From the IMG/VR virus record IMGVR_UViG_3300044858_003850, positions 1 to 28,072 of that record: a DNA stretch of 28,072 nt. The stretch is one strand, 5' to 3'. The notes below the pieces were generated by a model. It saw nothing but the letters and a program-made list of their open reading frames with translations. It made no database searches and had not been told where the DNA came from. A program made the translations under genes and the position numbers. Shown here piece after piece: positions 8,401-16,078 of this stretch. Position 1 is the first letter of the stretch, and each line of letters opens with the position of its first letter. The DNA is from a virus.

Positions 8401-10174
8401 CCCGATCTGCTTGACTTAAAACATCGTTTAGAACTTCTTTGTCACTAAGCTCCACTACTGGTGGTGGAGTGGCTGATTTAAGGTCCAGAAGAATCTGATC
8501 ATTTTTTACCCACTTGCCATCTTTTCTTTCGTAAAGGACAGGGGTGGTGGTTTCCTTCGTTTCTGGAACAATTGCAACAATATCCATAACAGCGCTTTTG
8601 TCGTCCGGAGAGACAATGGCTAGGTACTTGGCTGAAATGTCTGAAGATTCTGGCGTCTGTGTGCCTTCTTTTTGTGGTTCGGCTGAAGACTGAATTGGCT
8701 TAAATCTTTTTCTTTGATTCACAACCCAAGCGTCCCAGTTTCTTAATAAAGATGACAGCTCTTGCTTAGTCATTGGAGGAAGGGTTCCTGGCAGCTGAGC
8801 TTTTGGCATATTGGAAGGTGTTCTAGGCTCAGCTAAAATTCCAGAAACATCAAGCGGCTCTTGACTCAGAGGGGCCATTAGTCTTTTAGTCGGCTCGGCT
8901 TTTCTTTCTTCAGTTTGATTGGCTGGTACTGTTACAGTTTCTCCGTTAGCATCTAAAAGAACATCAACGGTGCCGTCTTTGCTATTAATAGCAGTTATTT
9001 CGCCTTTACCGCGGCTATAGTCTCCAGAAATAACAACTTTAGTGCCAACTTTAGCAAATCTTCCAGAAGCATCCCTTGGTTGACCCTTAGCCAAAGCCGC
9101 TCTCTCTTCTGGAGTGTAGTTTCCATCTTGATTTGTAGGGTCGGTAGTGCCTGCTGCAGTCAATACTCTGTCAATCATGGCAAAGTCTTCTTCTGCAAGG
9201 CCCTCGGCCATAAGTGCAGTCTCTTCTGGATCAATCTCTTCTAGAAGAACTGGTTGGAATGGACGCTCTTGGAAGAAAGCAGAAATAATAACCGCTGAAG
9301 ATGGGTCAATTAGAACGTGCTCGACTTCTACGTTGTCTTCCGGGTCATCCAGGGCTTGATCGTAGTAATAAACGTCGCCATCAACGTGCCCCAGGTCGTC
9401 CCAGCCGAAGTCGTCCCAGATAGAAACCGTTCCATCAATGTCGATTTTATATAAGCGGTCAATTCCAGAACCGTCCATGCGAACACGAGCCATAAACTCT
9501 GGACCAACATTAGCGTCCAGCTCATGTGCAACCTTGAACGGGTTTACATCAGAGTCATAGTTTCCAAAACCGTAAGTATCTAGGTGGTCTTCGTACCCTG
9601 GAAGCATGTAGCCACCAGCAGTGCGTGCTTTTCGGTTTTCTCTTTCAACAATTGCGCGAGCCCATCTCCATGCGGCGTCGCCACCCCAAAGGGCCCAGGC
9701 GATGCGACCATTCGATGGAAACTTGTCTTCGCCTGGAGCCCAGCCTTTACCCTTCTTGTCTACTTCGTGACGAGGGAAATATTTAGCAATGTGTCTAACT
9801 TTGCGAATTCCTATTTGACCACCGCGAGCAAGAGTGCGAGCGGTGTTAAGGCCTACTGGAGTTCCACCACGCTTGTACTTCTTTCTCCACTCGAGTGCCT
9901 TCTTAGCTTCTTCAACAACTCCCTCTGGAATTGTGTACATTCTGTCCCCGGAAGCGGCGATTGGAGAGATTTCTGTAAGCGCGGCGTCTGCAAGCTCGAC
10001 TACTGAATTAGAAAAAGCCTGCTTAGCTGGCTTGTCTGGCAGTGCAGCTAGTCTCTGTGCAATTTCTACTTGTGAAAAGTCAGCAACAAGATTAGTGTCA
10101 AAATATACTGCAGCGTATTTTCCTTTTTTCTCAAAAAAGGCTAAAGAGTCGTCAGCGCCAACGAATTTAAGCAA
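5438..10174 (-). CDS. Capsid maturation protease embedded in a 1578-aa polyprotein
   Basis: 1578 aa, TTG start at 10174 preceded by AGAGGA, 4 nt after the upstream stop. Domains in order: 90-185, a phage module with EWRKKYKRGGTPVG and PSNGRIAWALWGGD; 365-373, motif QPRDASGRF followed by a small beta-barrel-like stretch to 420; 590-675, a module with RYWTRGKGALKIRWGTPGDW and conserved Cys/His; 738-900, the protease, with candidate His782 (GQGHDGSVVVGR) and Ser830 (FLRGVSVDLD) like the His and Ser of prohead proteases; 930-1105, a module beginning WFENPKLTKPTPLTV; 1182-1247 and 1280-1342, two copies of a DUF6582-like unit (LPDGS-PI, HI-KRA, LIP--W); 1417-1425, a second QPRD motif; then a helical tail. 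It should cleave capsid and scaffold parts during head assembly. Prohead proteases are usually a few hundred residues, so the size is striking. Confidence 0.8.
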   Translation of the reverse strand: MLKFVGADDSLAFFEKKGKYAAVYFDTNLVADFSQVEIAQRLAALPDKPAKQAFSNSVVELADAALTEISPIAASGDRMYTIPEGVVEEAKKALEWRKKYKRGGTPVGLNTARTLARGGQIGIRKVRHIAKYFPRHEVDKKGKGWAPGEDKFPSNGRIAWALWGGDAAWRWARAIVERENRKARTAGGYMLPGYEDHLDTYGFGNYDSDVNPFKVAHELDANVGPEFMARVRMDGSGIDRLYKIDIDGTVSIWDDFGWDDLGHVDGDVYYYDQALDDPEDNVEVEHVLIDPSSAVIISAFFQERPFQPVLLEEIDPEETALMAEGLAEEDFAMIDRVLTAAGTTDPTNQDGNYTPEERAALAKGQPRDASGRFAKVGTKVVISGDYSRGKGEITAINSKDGTVDVLLDANGETVTVPANQTEERKAEPTKRLMAPLSQEPLDVSGILAEPRTPSNMPKAQLPGTLPPMTKQELSSLLRNWDAWVVNQRKRFKPIQSSAEPQKEGTQTPESSDISAKYLAIVSPDDKSAVMDIVAIVPETKETTTPVLYERKDGKWVKNDQILLDLKSATPPPVVELSDKEVLNDVLSQADRGINSSAYNFQIFWETVVEPLLSAGGLDRNRGNAEALRRYWTRGKGALKIRWGTPGDWTRCVRQLSKYMGPRAKGYCQLRHKEVTGVYTGSKFNVGKKRGRQASASLFASEQEFDAAIIQRAELAARAADAREKIGLVAAAPKPAHGARFFIPMLIPEEVESGDGRKFDKGAISMRELPVPLLWQIKTGQGHDGSVVVGRIDYIERVDGGMGNAYGVFDSGPYGREAERLVRHGFLRGVSVDLDQFEAKEDKKPSKETADDGQEYGKDKLTINKARIMAATIVAKPAFQECSILIEESGDQEDIVTPEDGVYEESLETFADVEPIIASGYLESEIPVTPPASWFENPKLTKPTPLTVDKDGRIYGHIAAWHVSHIGLPRSTKPPRSRSKYAYFHTGVIHTAEGMDIPVGQLTLAGGHAPLNVDAAAAAKHYDDTASAVADVHMGEDEYGIWCAGSLRPDVDEMQVRALRASAPSGDWRPINGSLELVAVCQVNVPGFPIARAMVASGKIMALVAAGASELAIMKSRAVGSLVAKADMLGQLSATAPNLKSRVREAKKKMREANLEAITASAAEMREKALTAAAVAELAKISEEERMTLAEEGKAMPDGSYPIRNVDDLKNAIQAYGRSKASERKAVRKHIIKRARKLRQADLIPSHWLHADSMEAAEKVAAMRAAITAAATGEFRDYSEETREKYAEKGFALPDGSFPIENEEDLKRAIKAHGRAKDIELAKKHIVKRAKALGREDLIPEEWTSTTAAAYVREVVVAAGPKADEISEAELKKLKEVKEEADKQTEEEIKAAEEVKKAKSAPTRDEDGRIKYVSGVNQPRDAKGKYRKVLARLKQDLGVAGLSRALKRVEEAENLDFAGDYAASAAASSELLGMIDRLDAQALNPEALENVRLTAAELGKTIANLPLPFGKEAQKVRYSDLPVGLKDLIEGMIDRVESKIGKEDADIATQKLKSYMSGADVFSQGEVQSEMSKLLRLLT

Positions 10175-10178
10175 AAGA

Positions 10179-10547
10179 TTAGTCCTCTACCTTTAGGTCT
10201 GTCTCGGACACATAGTCAGAGGCAGAAATAATTTTTTCGGAGTGGTCTTTCAAGATATCGAGGGTGAGCTCGCCCTTATCGTAGAGCTTTACAGCTTTGT
10301 GCTCATTCTCGTAGTCATCGAAGTCAAAGTCTTCGGTAATAATTATCGGGTCTGTATCCCAGTCGAGCTGGTAGACGTCGTGCTTTGCCAGACGGTCAAA
10401 AATCCCGGCCTCTTCTTTGTCAGTGATTTGCCAGTCATTGTCTGCTCGAACCGACATCCCTAGCGGAAACCAGCAAATAACCGAGTCAATTGACTCAGTG
10501 GAGGGGTCTACGTAGAACCAGACATCAATGATGCTGCTTTTTGCCAT
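10179..10547 (-). CDS. Hypothetical acidic protein
   Basis: 122 aa, ATG start with AGAGAG upstream. I do not recognise the family. The protein is acidic, especially in the second half (EDFDFDDYENEH), has an N-terminal hydrophobic strand with aromatic residues (IDVWFYVDP, VICWFPLGM), and lacks membrane segments or Cys clusters. Its stop lies 4 nt before the TTG start of the maturation polyprotein, so the two are probably translated from one message. The acidic, small, soluble character would fit an assembly helper or an inhibitor-type protein, but nothing in the sequence proves this. Confidence 0.7.
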   Translation of the reverse strand: MAKSSIIDVWFYVDPSTESIDSVICWFPLGMSVRADNDWQITDKEEAGIFDRLAKHDVYQLDWDTDPIIITEDFDFDDYENEHKAVKLYDKGELTLDILKDHSEKIISASDYVSETDLKVED

Positions 10548-10563
10548 TTATTTCTCTCTAACC

Positions 10564-10601
10564 GTAAAATAGACCAGGGACGTGGCTATTTTCTATTTTA
10601 C
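10564..10601 (-). repeat. 10-bp perfect inverted repeat in intergenic gap
   Basis: gtaaaataga at 10564-10573 and tctattttac at 10592-10601 are perfect reverse complements separated by 18 nt, filling most of the 76-nt gap upstream of the 122-aa gene. Each arm contains the TAAAAT hexamer seen in other gaps of this window, once on each strand. It may be an operator, paired -10 elements, or an AT-rich hairpin. Confidence 0.5.
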
Positions 10602-10623
10602 ACTGATTTTTTGTATTGTTGTT

Positions 10624-10812
10624 CTATTGACCGTATAATTCGCGGTATACGATCTCCGAGGTGGCTTCCGGCACCTGGAAAATTAGTTGGTCTAATTCCT
10701 CATTAGAAATTTTGGACAAATCTACCTCTATTTCCTTAGGCTCGCGCTCTCCGGAAAAGTCTTCAACATAGTACAAAACCTTGGTTTGGTGCCTTCTTTC
10801 GGGCTTTTCCAT
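10624..10812 (-). CDS. Hypothetical small protein
   Basis: 62 aa, start ATG overlapping the stop of the preceding gene in a TAATG junction, which implies coupled translation. The sequence is charged (EKPERRHQTKVLYYVEDF, EIEVDLSKISNEELDQLIF) with a beta-strand start and a helical end, and no membrane segment. I do not recognise it. The tight coupling to the 99-aa gene before it makes it a real gene rather than a chance frame. Confidence 0.6.
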   Translation of the reverse strand: MEKPERRHQTKVLYYVEDFSGEREPKEIEVDLSKISNEELDQLIFQVPEATSEIVYRELYGQ

Positions 10813-11111
10813 TACTGCCCCTCCCGTTCTTCTACCCTAGCCAAAAACTTAACAAATTCCTCGGAAAAATCGTCTTCAGAGGTCAAAGGGACGCTCTTCA
10901 TAATGTAGGAAATTTCTGCAAAAATACGGGCCTCGAACTCCTCGGAGGGCTTTACATATTTTGGATACTTGATCCAGTTAGCATCCGGGTCCCAGGTCTG
11001 CCCGTCCTTGCTAAAAAAGTCATAGGGCTTGGCAATAGAGCCCAAATAACCAAATTTGCGAGAGTACTCTACGTACCGAGGGTCAGGTCTTTTTTCTAGT
11101 TCTTCTGCCAT
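10812..11111 (-). CDS. Hypothetical small protein
   Basis: 99 aa, ATG at 11111, six bases after the stop of the HESGH/ART-like protein, with AAGGA in the end of that gene as ribosome binding site. It is rich in Tyr, Phe, Lys and Glu (RYVEYSRKFGYLG, DPDANWIKYPKYVKPSEEF), with a predicted C-terminal helix (EDDFSEEFVKFLARVEERE). No known family recognised and no membrane segment. It ends in the TAATG overlap with the 62-aa gene. Placement immediately after a possible toxin-like enzyme raises the idea of an antidote or partner, but this is only positional. Confidence 0.65.
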   Translation of the reverse strand: MAEELEKRPDPRYVEYSRKFGYLGSIAKPYDFFSKDGQTWDPDANWIKYPKYVKPSEEFEARIFAEISYIMKSVPLTSEDDFSEEFVKFLARVEEREGQ

Positions 11112-11117
11112 ACGCCA

Positions 11118-13115
11118 CTATCCTTGAAATCCTGGTGGAACCATCATATCAACCATACTTCTGTCCAAAATAACCAAATAGCTCTCGCCGGAGTTCATCA
11201 CAATTTCTACACCCTGGTATCCTAACATACCAGCCAAAATAGAATGATTCTCACCGCGCTCGTTTAGGCCCATTTTTAACTTTAACAGCTTAACTTGACT
11301 GTCTAACTCCGAGCCCTCTAGGTTGGGGTCAATCTCATTCAAAACAATTTCTTTTAGTAATGTTTTTCTTAGTTCATCGTAGAACTTGTTTATGTCAGTG
11401 TCATTATTATTTTTTACAGAGTAAATGTTTCCATCTTTTGACCAGCTGCTTTCTAGGGATACATAAACGTTTGCATCTGGTTTTGCACGCATTTTTGCAG
11501 TTGTTCCGTACCCACGAGCTGTGCTTTGATTGTTTGATGAATACTGACCGTCTCCGTAAATTCCATAACCATACCACGGCATGTCAGCAGTCCTAAACTG
11601 GTTATGCATAAGCCAAGCCTCGGATTCGCTATTAGCTGAAACTCCTCGGTAAATAGTGTATTTATCGTTTGGAATGCTGTCAACAGTGTCTGGCTTTTTA
11701 TCTGTAAAACCAAAAATTCTTGCTAGTTTGTGGACCCTAGCGGCTCCGTATTTGGCTTTTTTATTATATTCAGAGCTTTCTGGCCCATTAAATTCAGGAG
11801 TGATTACATTTTGATCATCAGCAAGTATGCCATCAACAAATTTAAAGAAATTATTTTTGTATTGTGGGTAGTTGTCTCTCCATTTTTTGTTCAGTTGGGC
11901 CTTCGTTAATCCTTTAGAAGACAGCAGCTCTAAAAATTCCGGAGAAGCGTCCCCAGTAATCAAGTATTTGGCATACTGCTCGGCGAAGCTTTCGGAAACG
12001 CTTTCGTCACCATACAAGCTGGTCCCAGCCTGAGAGACATTAAACTTCTTAAAGTCATCTTCTAGGCTCTTTCTTCCAGAAGACTTTCCGTCTCCCCAGA
12101 GCTTATACATCTGAAGGTGTCCGCTTTCGTGGACAATTAGATGCTTGTAGGCAAGGTCCTTTGTGTCTATATCAGTCGAGAAGAAATCGGAAGGTCTGTC
12201 CGGCCTATTTAGCATGGTCTCTATCTTCTCGGGGAATAGGTAGATTCCATTACCACCTAGGAATGTAAAGGCAACCTCATCTCCGCCAAGCTCTGATGTC
12301 ACTGCTTTTGGAGCAGCGTTTGAAGCTTCGGAAAGAACATTTACTGAAATCTTGTCCTTGTTAAATCTGAATGCTCTTGCTGCAGCAATACCTGCTTTAA
12401 TTTGAGCTGCGTCAACCTCATTCACAATAGGAGTTAGAACTCCGTCAGTGCGCTTTCCGTCCATGTACAGATTAATTTCGGCATTGTCCGTGTTGGATGA
12501 AATTCTAATGAAGGACTTGGTTGGGTCGCTGCTTCTTTCGCGGAGGATTGAAGCAACTTTTCTGCTAGCTCTATAGGTAGCCTCTTTATCGTGCGCTCCC
12601 TGAACCAGGAACTCATCCTTAAGCTCTTTGAAAAGTCTGTCGCTTAAAGCAACAGCTCCTTCAATGTCCCAATCGGAGTCAAGAGCTCTGAGAATTGCAT
12701 CAATTCTTGGCATCTTGGTTCTGTATTCGGTAGCGGCATCTGCTCTAAGTTCATTTGCCGTTTTAGGGGTAGAACCGGTTCGTTTTTTATTGTGGAAAAA
12801 TCCTCTGACAAGTGCTAAACCTCTAGTGTCTAGGAATCTGTCATTTTTTACTAGCATGTCTAGCGTTGTCGGATCGTACTCCTCGGATGCATTCAGACTG
12901 TCATAGTCAATTTGTAATAAATCTCTAAGGGCTTTTGCGTATGCTCCCTGGTCCCCGCTTCCGCGGGCATCTCTAACAGCAGAAATTTTTGCTTCGAACT
13001 CGTCTAGGTCAGCGTTGGCAGAAATTTTGTTGAAAAGCTGTGTTTCAATCGCTTTTAGATCATCCCAGCTAGGATCTATTGGAGTAGTACGAGGGCGACC
13101 AGGACCGCGCTTCAA
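11118..13115 (-). CDS. Metallopeptidase plus ADP-ribosyltransferase-like protein; probable -1 frameshift extension of the 930-aa protein
   Basis: 665 aa if started at TTG 13115, but that start has only a weak ribosome site, and the same frame stays open upstream to 13239 with no ATG, GTG or TTG. The 37 codons upstream look coding (SNKGPDSAPKPRVAK, LEGKNFDLSKLRD), so this is more likely translated by frameshift from 13223-16015. The N-terminus has an AT-hook-like RGPGRPR. HESGH at 329-333 is a zinc-peptidase HExxH motif, with the likely third ligand at Glu375 or Glu379 (SESFAEQYAKYL). Residues 487-653 resemble an ADP-ribosyltransferase: YRG at 489-491, GYGIYGDGQYSS at 516-527, and a terminal strand GESYLVILDRS (Glu644). 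It may be a virion-carried enzyme acting on host or head proteins. The ART call is less sure than the peptidase motif. Confidence 0.75.
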   Translation of the reverse strand: MKRGPGRPRTTPIDPSWDDLKAIETQLFNKISANADLDEFEAKISAVRDARGSGDQGAYAKALRDLLQIDYDSLNASEEYDPTTLDMLVKNDRFLDTRGLALVRGFFHNKKRTGSTPKTANELRADAATEYRTKMPRIDAILRALDSDWDIEGAVALSDRLFKELKDEFLVQGAHDKEATYRASRKVASILRERSSDPTKSFIRISSNTDNAEINLYMDGKRTDGVLTPIVNEVDAAQIKAGIAAARAFRFNKDKISVNVLSEASNAAPKAVTSELGGDEVAFTFLGGNGIYLFPEKIETMLNRPDRPSDFFSTDIDTKDLAYKHLIVHESGHLQMYKLWGDGKSSGRKSLEDDFKKFNVSQAGTSLYGDESVSESFAEQYAKYLITGDASPEFLELLSSKGLTKAQLNKKWRDNYPQYKNNFFKFVDGILADDQNVITPEFNGPESSEYNKKAKYGAARVHKLARIFGFTDKKPDTVDSIPNDKYTIYRGVSANSESEAWLMHNQFRTADMPWYGYGIYGDGQYSSNNQSTARGYGTTAKMRAKPDANVYVSLESSWSKDGNIYSVKNNNDTDINKFYDELRKTLLKEIVLNEIDPNLEGSELDSQVKLLKLKMGLNERGENHSILAGMLGYQGVEIVMNSGESYLVILDRSMVDMMVPPGFQG

Positions 13116-13189
13116 GTCTCTTAGCTTTGAAAGATCGAAGTTCTTACCTTCAAGGCTCTTTGCAACTCTAGGCTTAGGGGCTGAATCCG

Positions 13190-13232
13190 GTCCCTTGTTT
13201 GAAGGGCCAGAGACAGCCCTATCTATTTTGGG
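13190..13232 (-). promoter_or_regulatory. Probable -1 programmed ribosomal frameshift site with pseudoknot
   Basis: On the minus strand the end of the 930-aa gene reads GTC CCA AAA TAG. The heptamer C CCA AAA (13232-13226) fits X XXY YYZ and lies directly before the stop. Slipping back one base gives CCC AAA ATA GAT AGG, exactly the frame of 11118-13115. After a 5-nt spacer comes a stem AGGGC/GCCCU (13220-13216 and 13207-13203); loop bases GUCUC (13214-13210) can pair with GGGAC (13194-13190), leaving an 8-nt third loop, an H-type pseudoknot. A fusion of 1632 aa would result (930 + 37 + 665). Confidence 0.65.
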
Positions 13233-16015
13233 ACGCGGCTACTCTCTATCGGTACCAGCTCTAGCTGCTCGTCTCCTTGGTCATCCAACCAAACAACAGC
13301 CCAGGCTTCGGTTCCATCTTCTGGGTCTGTAACAATTTGAGCCTCTACGAAGGTTCCAAGTCTGTCACCATCTTCGTCTGGCCAAACATCTCCGGCCTCG
13401 AAGTCCTGAATATTTCCTAGAGCTGTCTCCTCGGCCTGTTCTTGACCCGATACCCCTTGGCTTCCTAGGTATGGGGCGGCTGCGTCTTGATCTGCAGTGC
13501 TTCCTACTTGGTCATCTTCTAGGTCTTGGTTTTCATCGTCCTGCCTTGCTTCGTCTCCGAAGTCGAAGGAGAATCCACGCAAGTCACGAAGCTCTTGTCC
13601 TTGTACGTTTCTCTTGTAATCCGTAGGTTCTGAATCTTTGTCATGAAGATTTAGATCGTTGTCTAGATCATCTCCAAGGACATCCATTCTGTTTGAGCGA
13701 AGAAGTCCAATCTGGTTGTCTCCGAATCTAACAAAAACGGCGTCATCATATCCGTCTACATCTGCACTTCTAACATCTATAACATTTCCAATAGACCACT
13801 CGCCAACATTGTTCCAGTAACGTACTTTGTCTCCCTTTTTAACGATGGTTTTACCATCTTTGGAGGCAAACGGCCTTCTAAGTATGTCCCTAAGGTCAAA
13901 GCTCTCCGTTAGAATTTTTCTTTCTATGTTATTTGCAAGCGGGGCAACTTTTTGACCTAGAGGAGTTCCATTGAACTTAGACTTGATTCCAGCTCTAAGG
14001 GTATTGATAAGAAGGTTTCTAGACTCTTCAGTGTCTGGTAGACGCCCAAGAAGCTGAACCATTCGGGCTTCAAAAATCGGTAAGTCGTCTTGTTCTATTG
14101 CTTCCCAGGCGGAGCCAACGAAGCTTTGCAACTTAGTACCACGTGCCTGTCCGGACTTGTTATATTTCTCTGCGCGACCTTCTAGATACTTTTTCACTAC
14201 TTCGTCTGGAGTAAGTAGCTTAAACGAAGTCTTATTTAAGTCTTCTAAAGCTACTTCAGTGCCTTCGGCTCTCTGGCCACGGTAATATCTAATTCTATCC
14301 GCGAGAGTCTTGTTATCTGCCCAGTAGGCTTTATAAACTCGATTGTCTTCGCCATTTTTTCTCTTCGGAGCTTCTGGACTGGTTCTACCTAAAATGTGGT
14401 CTCTGAAAACGTAAACGCCGTTCTTATCCCCATAAATGGATGCAAAAGAGTCTTTGTAATCAAAGTGATAGAAAGTCTGGGTGTCACCATTTGAATCGGT
14501 AAATCGGTAACGTTCCATGTACTGGTTACCGTGAGTTTTAGCTACAGCAACTTCGTACTTATAGACACTTCCGTCTTTATCGGTAAAGTCTCCACGCTCT
14601 AGAACAATGTGATCGGTCTTATCAACTCTAGCTTGCGGATTGTTTTCTAGTAAAGCGTTGTAGATAGCATTTGGGTCTTCAATCTTTTTTCCGCGCTTAC
14701 CAAATACAAGGCGTCCAGTATCAGGATCTATCAGCTGATCAATCTTAACGTTTTGCATCTGCTCGAGAGGTGAAATATTGGCCGGAATGTCTTTTCCATC
14801 ATCTTCTCTGCCTTTAGGAATTTTTATAGCTTCTTTTGGCTTTGACGGAGAGGGTTTTGATTTAGTTCCTGGTCTAGGAGCTGTTGCTGGCTTCTTCGCA
14901 GTGGAGTCTGTGCTGTCTACGGTAGGTGTAGGTGTAGGTGTAGGTGTAGGTGCTTTGGAAGTTGGCGCTGCGGTTGGAGCCGGCGCTGCTGGAATGTCAG
15001 AGCTTTTCTTTTTAGTTTTTGAAACGTAGAGACCTTCGTTTCTATCAATAGCTTCGACCGTAACAGAGCCGTCTTTCTTTTGTATCGGGTAAGAAAAGCC
15101 TGGCCTACCTCGAGAGTCTCTAACTTGTTTAGCAGAATCTAGAACAGTTCCAATTTCATTGCCTCTAGAGTCAAAAAGAACATCTCCGCGCTTAAACTCG
15201 TCACCAAATTTAAGAGTAGTGTTAGCTGGAGCTTTTTGTGTTTTAACCGGAGGCGGGGTTGGTACACCGTCATCTTCTCCATCTGTTGGAGAAGAAGATT
15301 TAGGAGCCCTAGCTGCATCGATTAAGGAGTCGAGGTCTACGTCTGTATCTCCGCCATAGGCAACGTCTGCTAAAACATCTTTAACTGCCGAATCCGCGGG
15401 GTCCTCCATGGATTTGTCAAACTCGTCTGGGTCGATTCCAGATTCTCTTAGTAGGTTTTTTGCCTCTTCTCTGTCTAGAGATTCAAAACCACCGGGAAGC
15501 TCTGCAATAGGAGAATTCTTTCTACCTTCCTCTTCAGCTGCTCGCTCTTCTGGAGTAAGTTCTCCTCTAATCAGACGCTCGTCGTTAGGAGTGATGTCAG
15601 TTCTAGTCTTCTCGATATCTTCAATTGTTGGAATGTCTTGGTCAGTAAGAGTTCTTTTGTTTCCAAAAATGTCTGTTGACTCTAGAGGGATTCCTTTTTC
15701 TTCCAAGAAGCTTTCTGGCAGCTGAGCTTTTACAGTGGAATCAAGTAGGTGGGAGTCAATTTCGTAGACTCCATCAAACATTCCCTTTTTGTTTCTAACT
15801 ACAACTCTTGCCTTACCTGGAACACCAGTCGGCCCTGCGTAGTTACCGGTCAGTCCGACTCGGCGATTGCCCTTTCCACGAAGGATAGCTAGAACGGTGG
15901 CACCCATCTCAATCCAACGACCAGCTCGGTCACGGGGCTGAATTCTCCAGAAACCCTTGTTTGCACCATCGTTGAGACCGATTGCAGCGGTGATTACCGT
16001 TTGCTGATTATCCAT
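13223..16015 (-). CDS. Multidomain head-associated protein, upstream partner of the frameshift
   Basis: 930 aa, ATG start with ACAGAGGA upstream. Residues 14-100 (NDGANKGFWRIQPRDRAGRW, EMGATVLAI, KGMFDGVYEID) closely match the N-terminus of the 881-aa protein at 22343-24988, so the two are paralogous there. Later come a second small beta-barrel-like stretch (270-332), a Pro/Thr/Lys-rich linker (about 340-400, with a PT repeat), an unrecognised globular region (415-715), another SH3-like stretch (725-780) and an acidic linker leading to a last beta domain (870-927). No catalytic motif is visible; the enzymes lie in the -1 frame downstream. The short form would thus be an enzyme-free version and the long form would carry peptidase and ART-like domains. 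It lies between portal-side genes and the maturation polyprotein, which favours a head or ejected-protein role. Confidence 0.75.
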   Translation of the reverse strand: MDNQQTVITAAIGLNDGANKGFWRIQPRDRAGRWIEMGATVLAILRGKGNRRVGLTGNYAGPTGVPGKARVVVRNKKGMFDGVYEIDSHLLDSTVKAQLPESFLEEKGIPLESTDIFGNKRTLTDQDIPTIEDIEKTRTDITPNDERLIRGELTPEERAAEEEGRKNSPIAELPGGFESLDREEAKNLLRESGIDPDEFDKSMEDPADSAVKDVLADVAYGGDTDVDLDSLIDAARAPKSSSPTDGEDDGVPTPPPVKTQKAPANTTLKFGDEFKRGDVLFDSRGNEIGTVLDSAKQVRDSRGRPGFSYPIQKKDGSVTVEAIDRNEGLYVSKTKKKSSDIPAAPAPTAAPTSKAPTPTPTPTPTVDSTDSTAKKPATAPRPGTKSKPSPSKPKEAIKIPKGREDDGKDIPANISPLEQMQNVKIDQLIDPDTGRLVFGKRGKKIEDPNAIYNALLENNPQARVDKTDHIVLERGDFTDKDGSVYKYEVAVAKTHGNQYMERYRFTDSNGDTQTFYHFDYKDSFASIYGDKNGVYVFRDHILGRTSPEAPKRKNGEDNRVYKAYWADNKTLADRIRYYRGQRAEGTEVALEDLNKTSFKLLTPDEVVKKYLEGRAEKYNKSGQARGTKLQSFVGSAWEAIEQDDLPIFEARMVQLLGRLPDTEESRNLLINTLRAGIKSKFNGTPLGQKVAPLANNIERKILTESFDLRDILRRPFASKDGKTIVKKGDKVRYWNNVGEWSIGNVIDVRSADVDGYDDAVFVRFGDNQIGLLRSNRMDVLGDDLDNDLNLHDKDSEPTDYKRNVQGQELRDLRGFSFDFGDEARQDDENQDLEDDQVGSTADQDAAAPYLGSQGVSGQEQAEETALGNIQDFEAGDVWPDEDGDRLGTFVEAQIVTDPEDGTEAWAVVWLDDQGDEQLELVPIESSRVPK
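14922..14951 (-). repeat. Five tandem copies of a 6-bp repeat
   Basis: gtaggt occurs five times in tandem within the 930-aa gene and encodes an alternating Pro-Thr run (about residues 357-365) in the linker. The 6-bp unit keeps the reading frame, so copy-number change would alter linker length without inactivating the protein. Confidence 0.7.
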
Positions 16016-16050
16016 GAAGTATCCTCTGTAAAAGGTGAAAACTACCTACA

Positions 16051-16056
16051 ATTTTA
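16051..16056 (-). promoter_or_regulatory. Possible -10 box (GGGTAAAATTG) before the 930-aa gene
   Basis: TAAAAT at 16056-16051 lies 36 nt upstream of the ATG at 16015, in the 63-nt gap after the 165-aa gene. It matches the TAnnnT pattern and the similar boxes at 5428, 10601 and 1064. No good -35 hexamer is seen at 16-18 nt. Confidence 0.25.
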
Positions 16057-16078
16057 CCCTAATGATTGACAGAGTTAG

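Noticed and set aside
9584-10006. 140-aa plus-strand frame
   Set aside because: It is antisense to the well-supported N-terminal module of the maturation polyprotein and has no domain pattern or start signal.
14778-15725. Plus-strand frames of 66-105 aa, Ser/Gly/Val-rich
   Set aside because: They mirror the low-complexity Pro/Thr/Lys linker and acidic part of the 930-aa gene; composition is that expected from the antisense strand.
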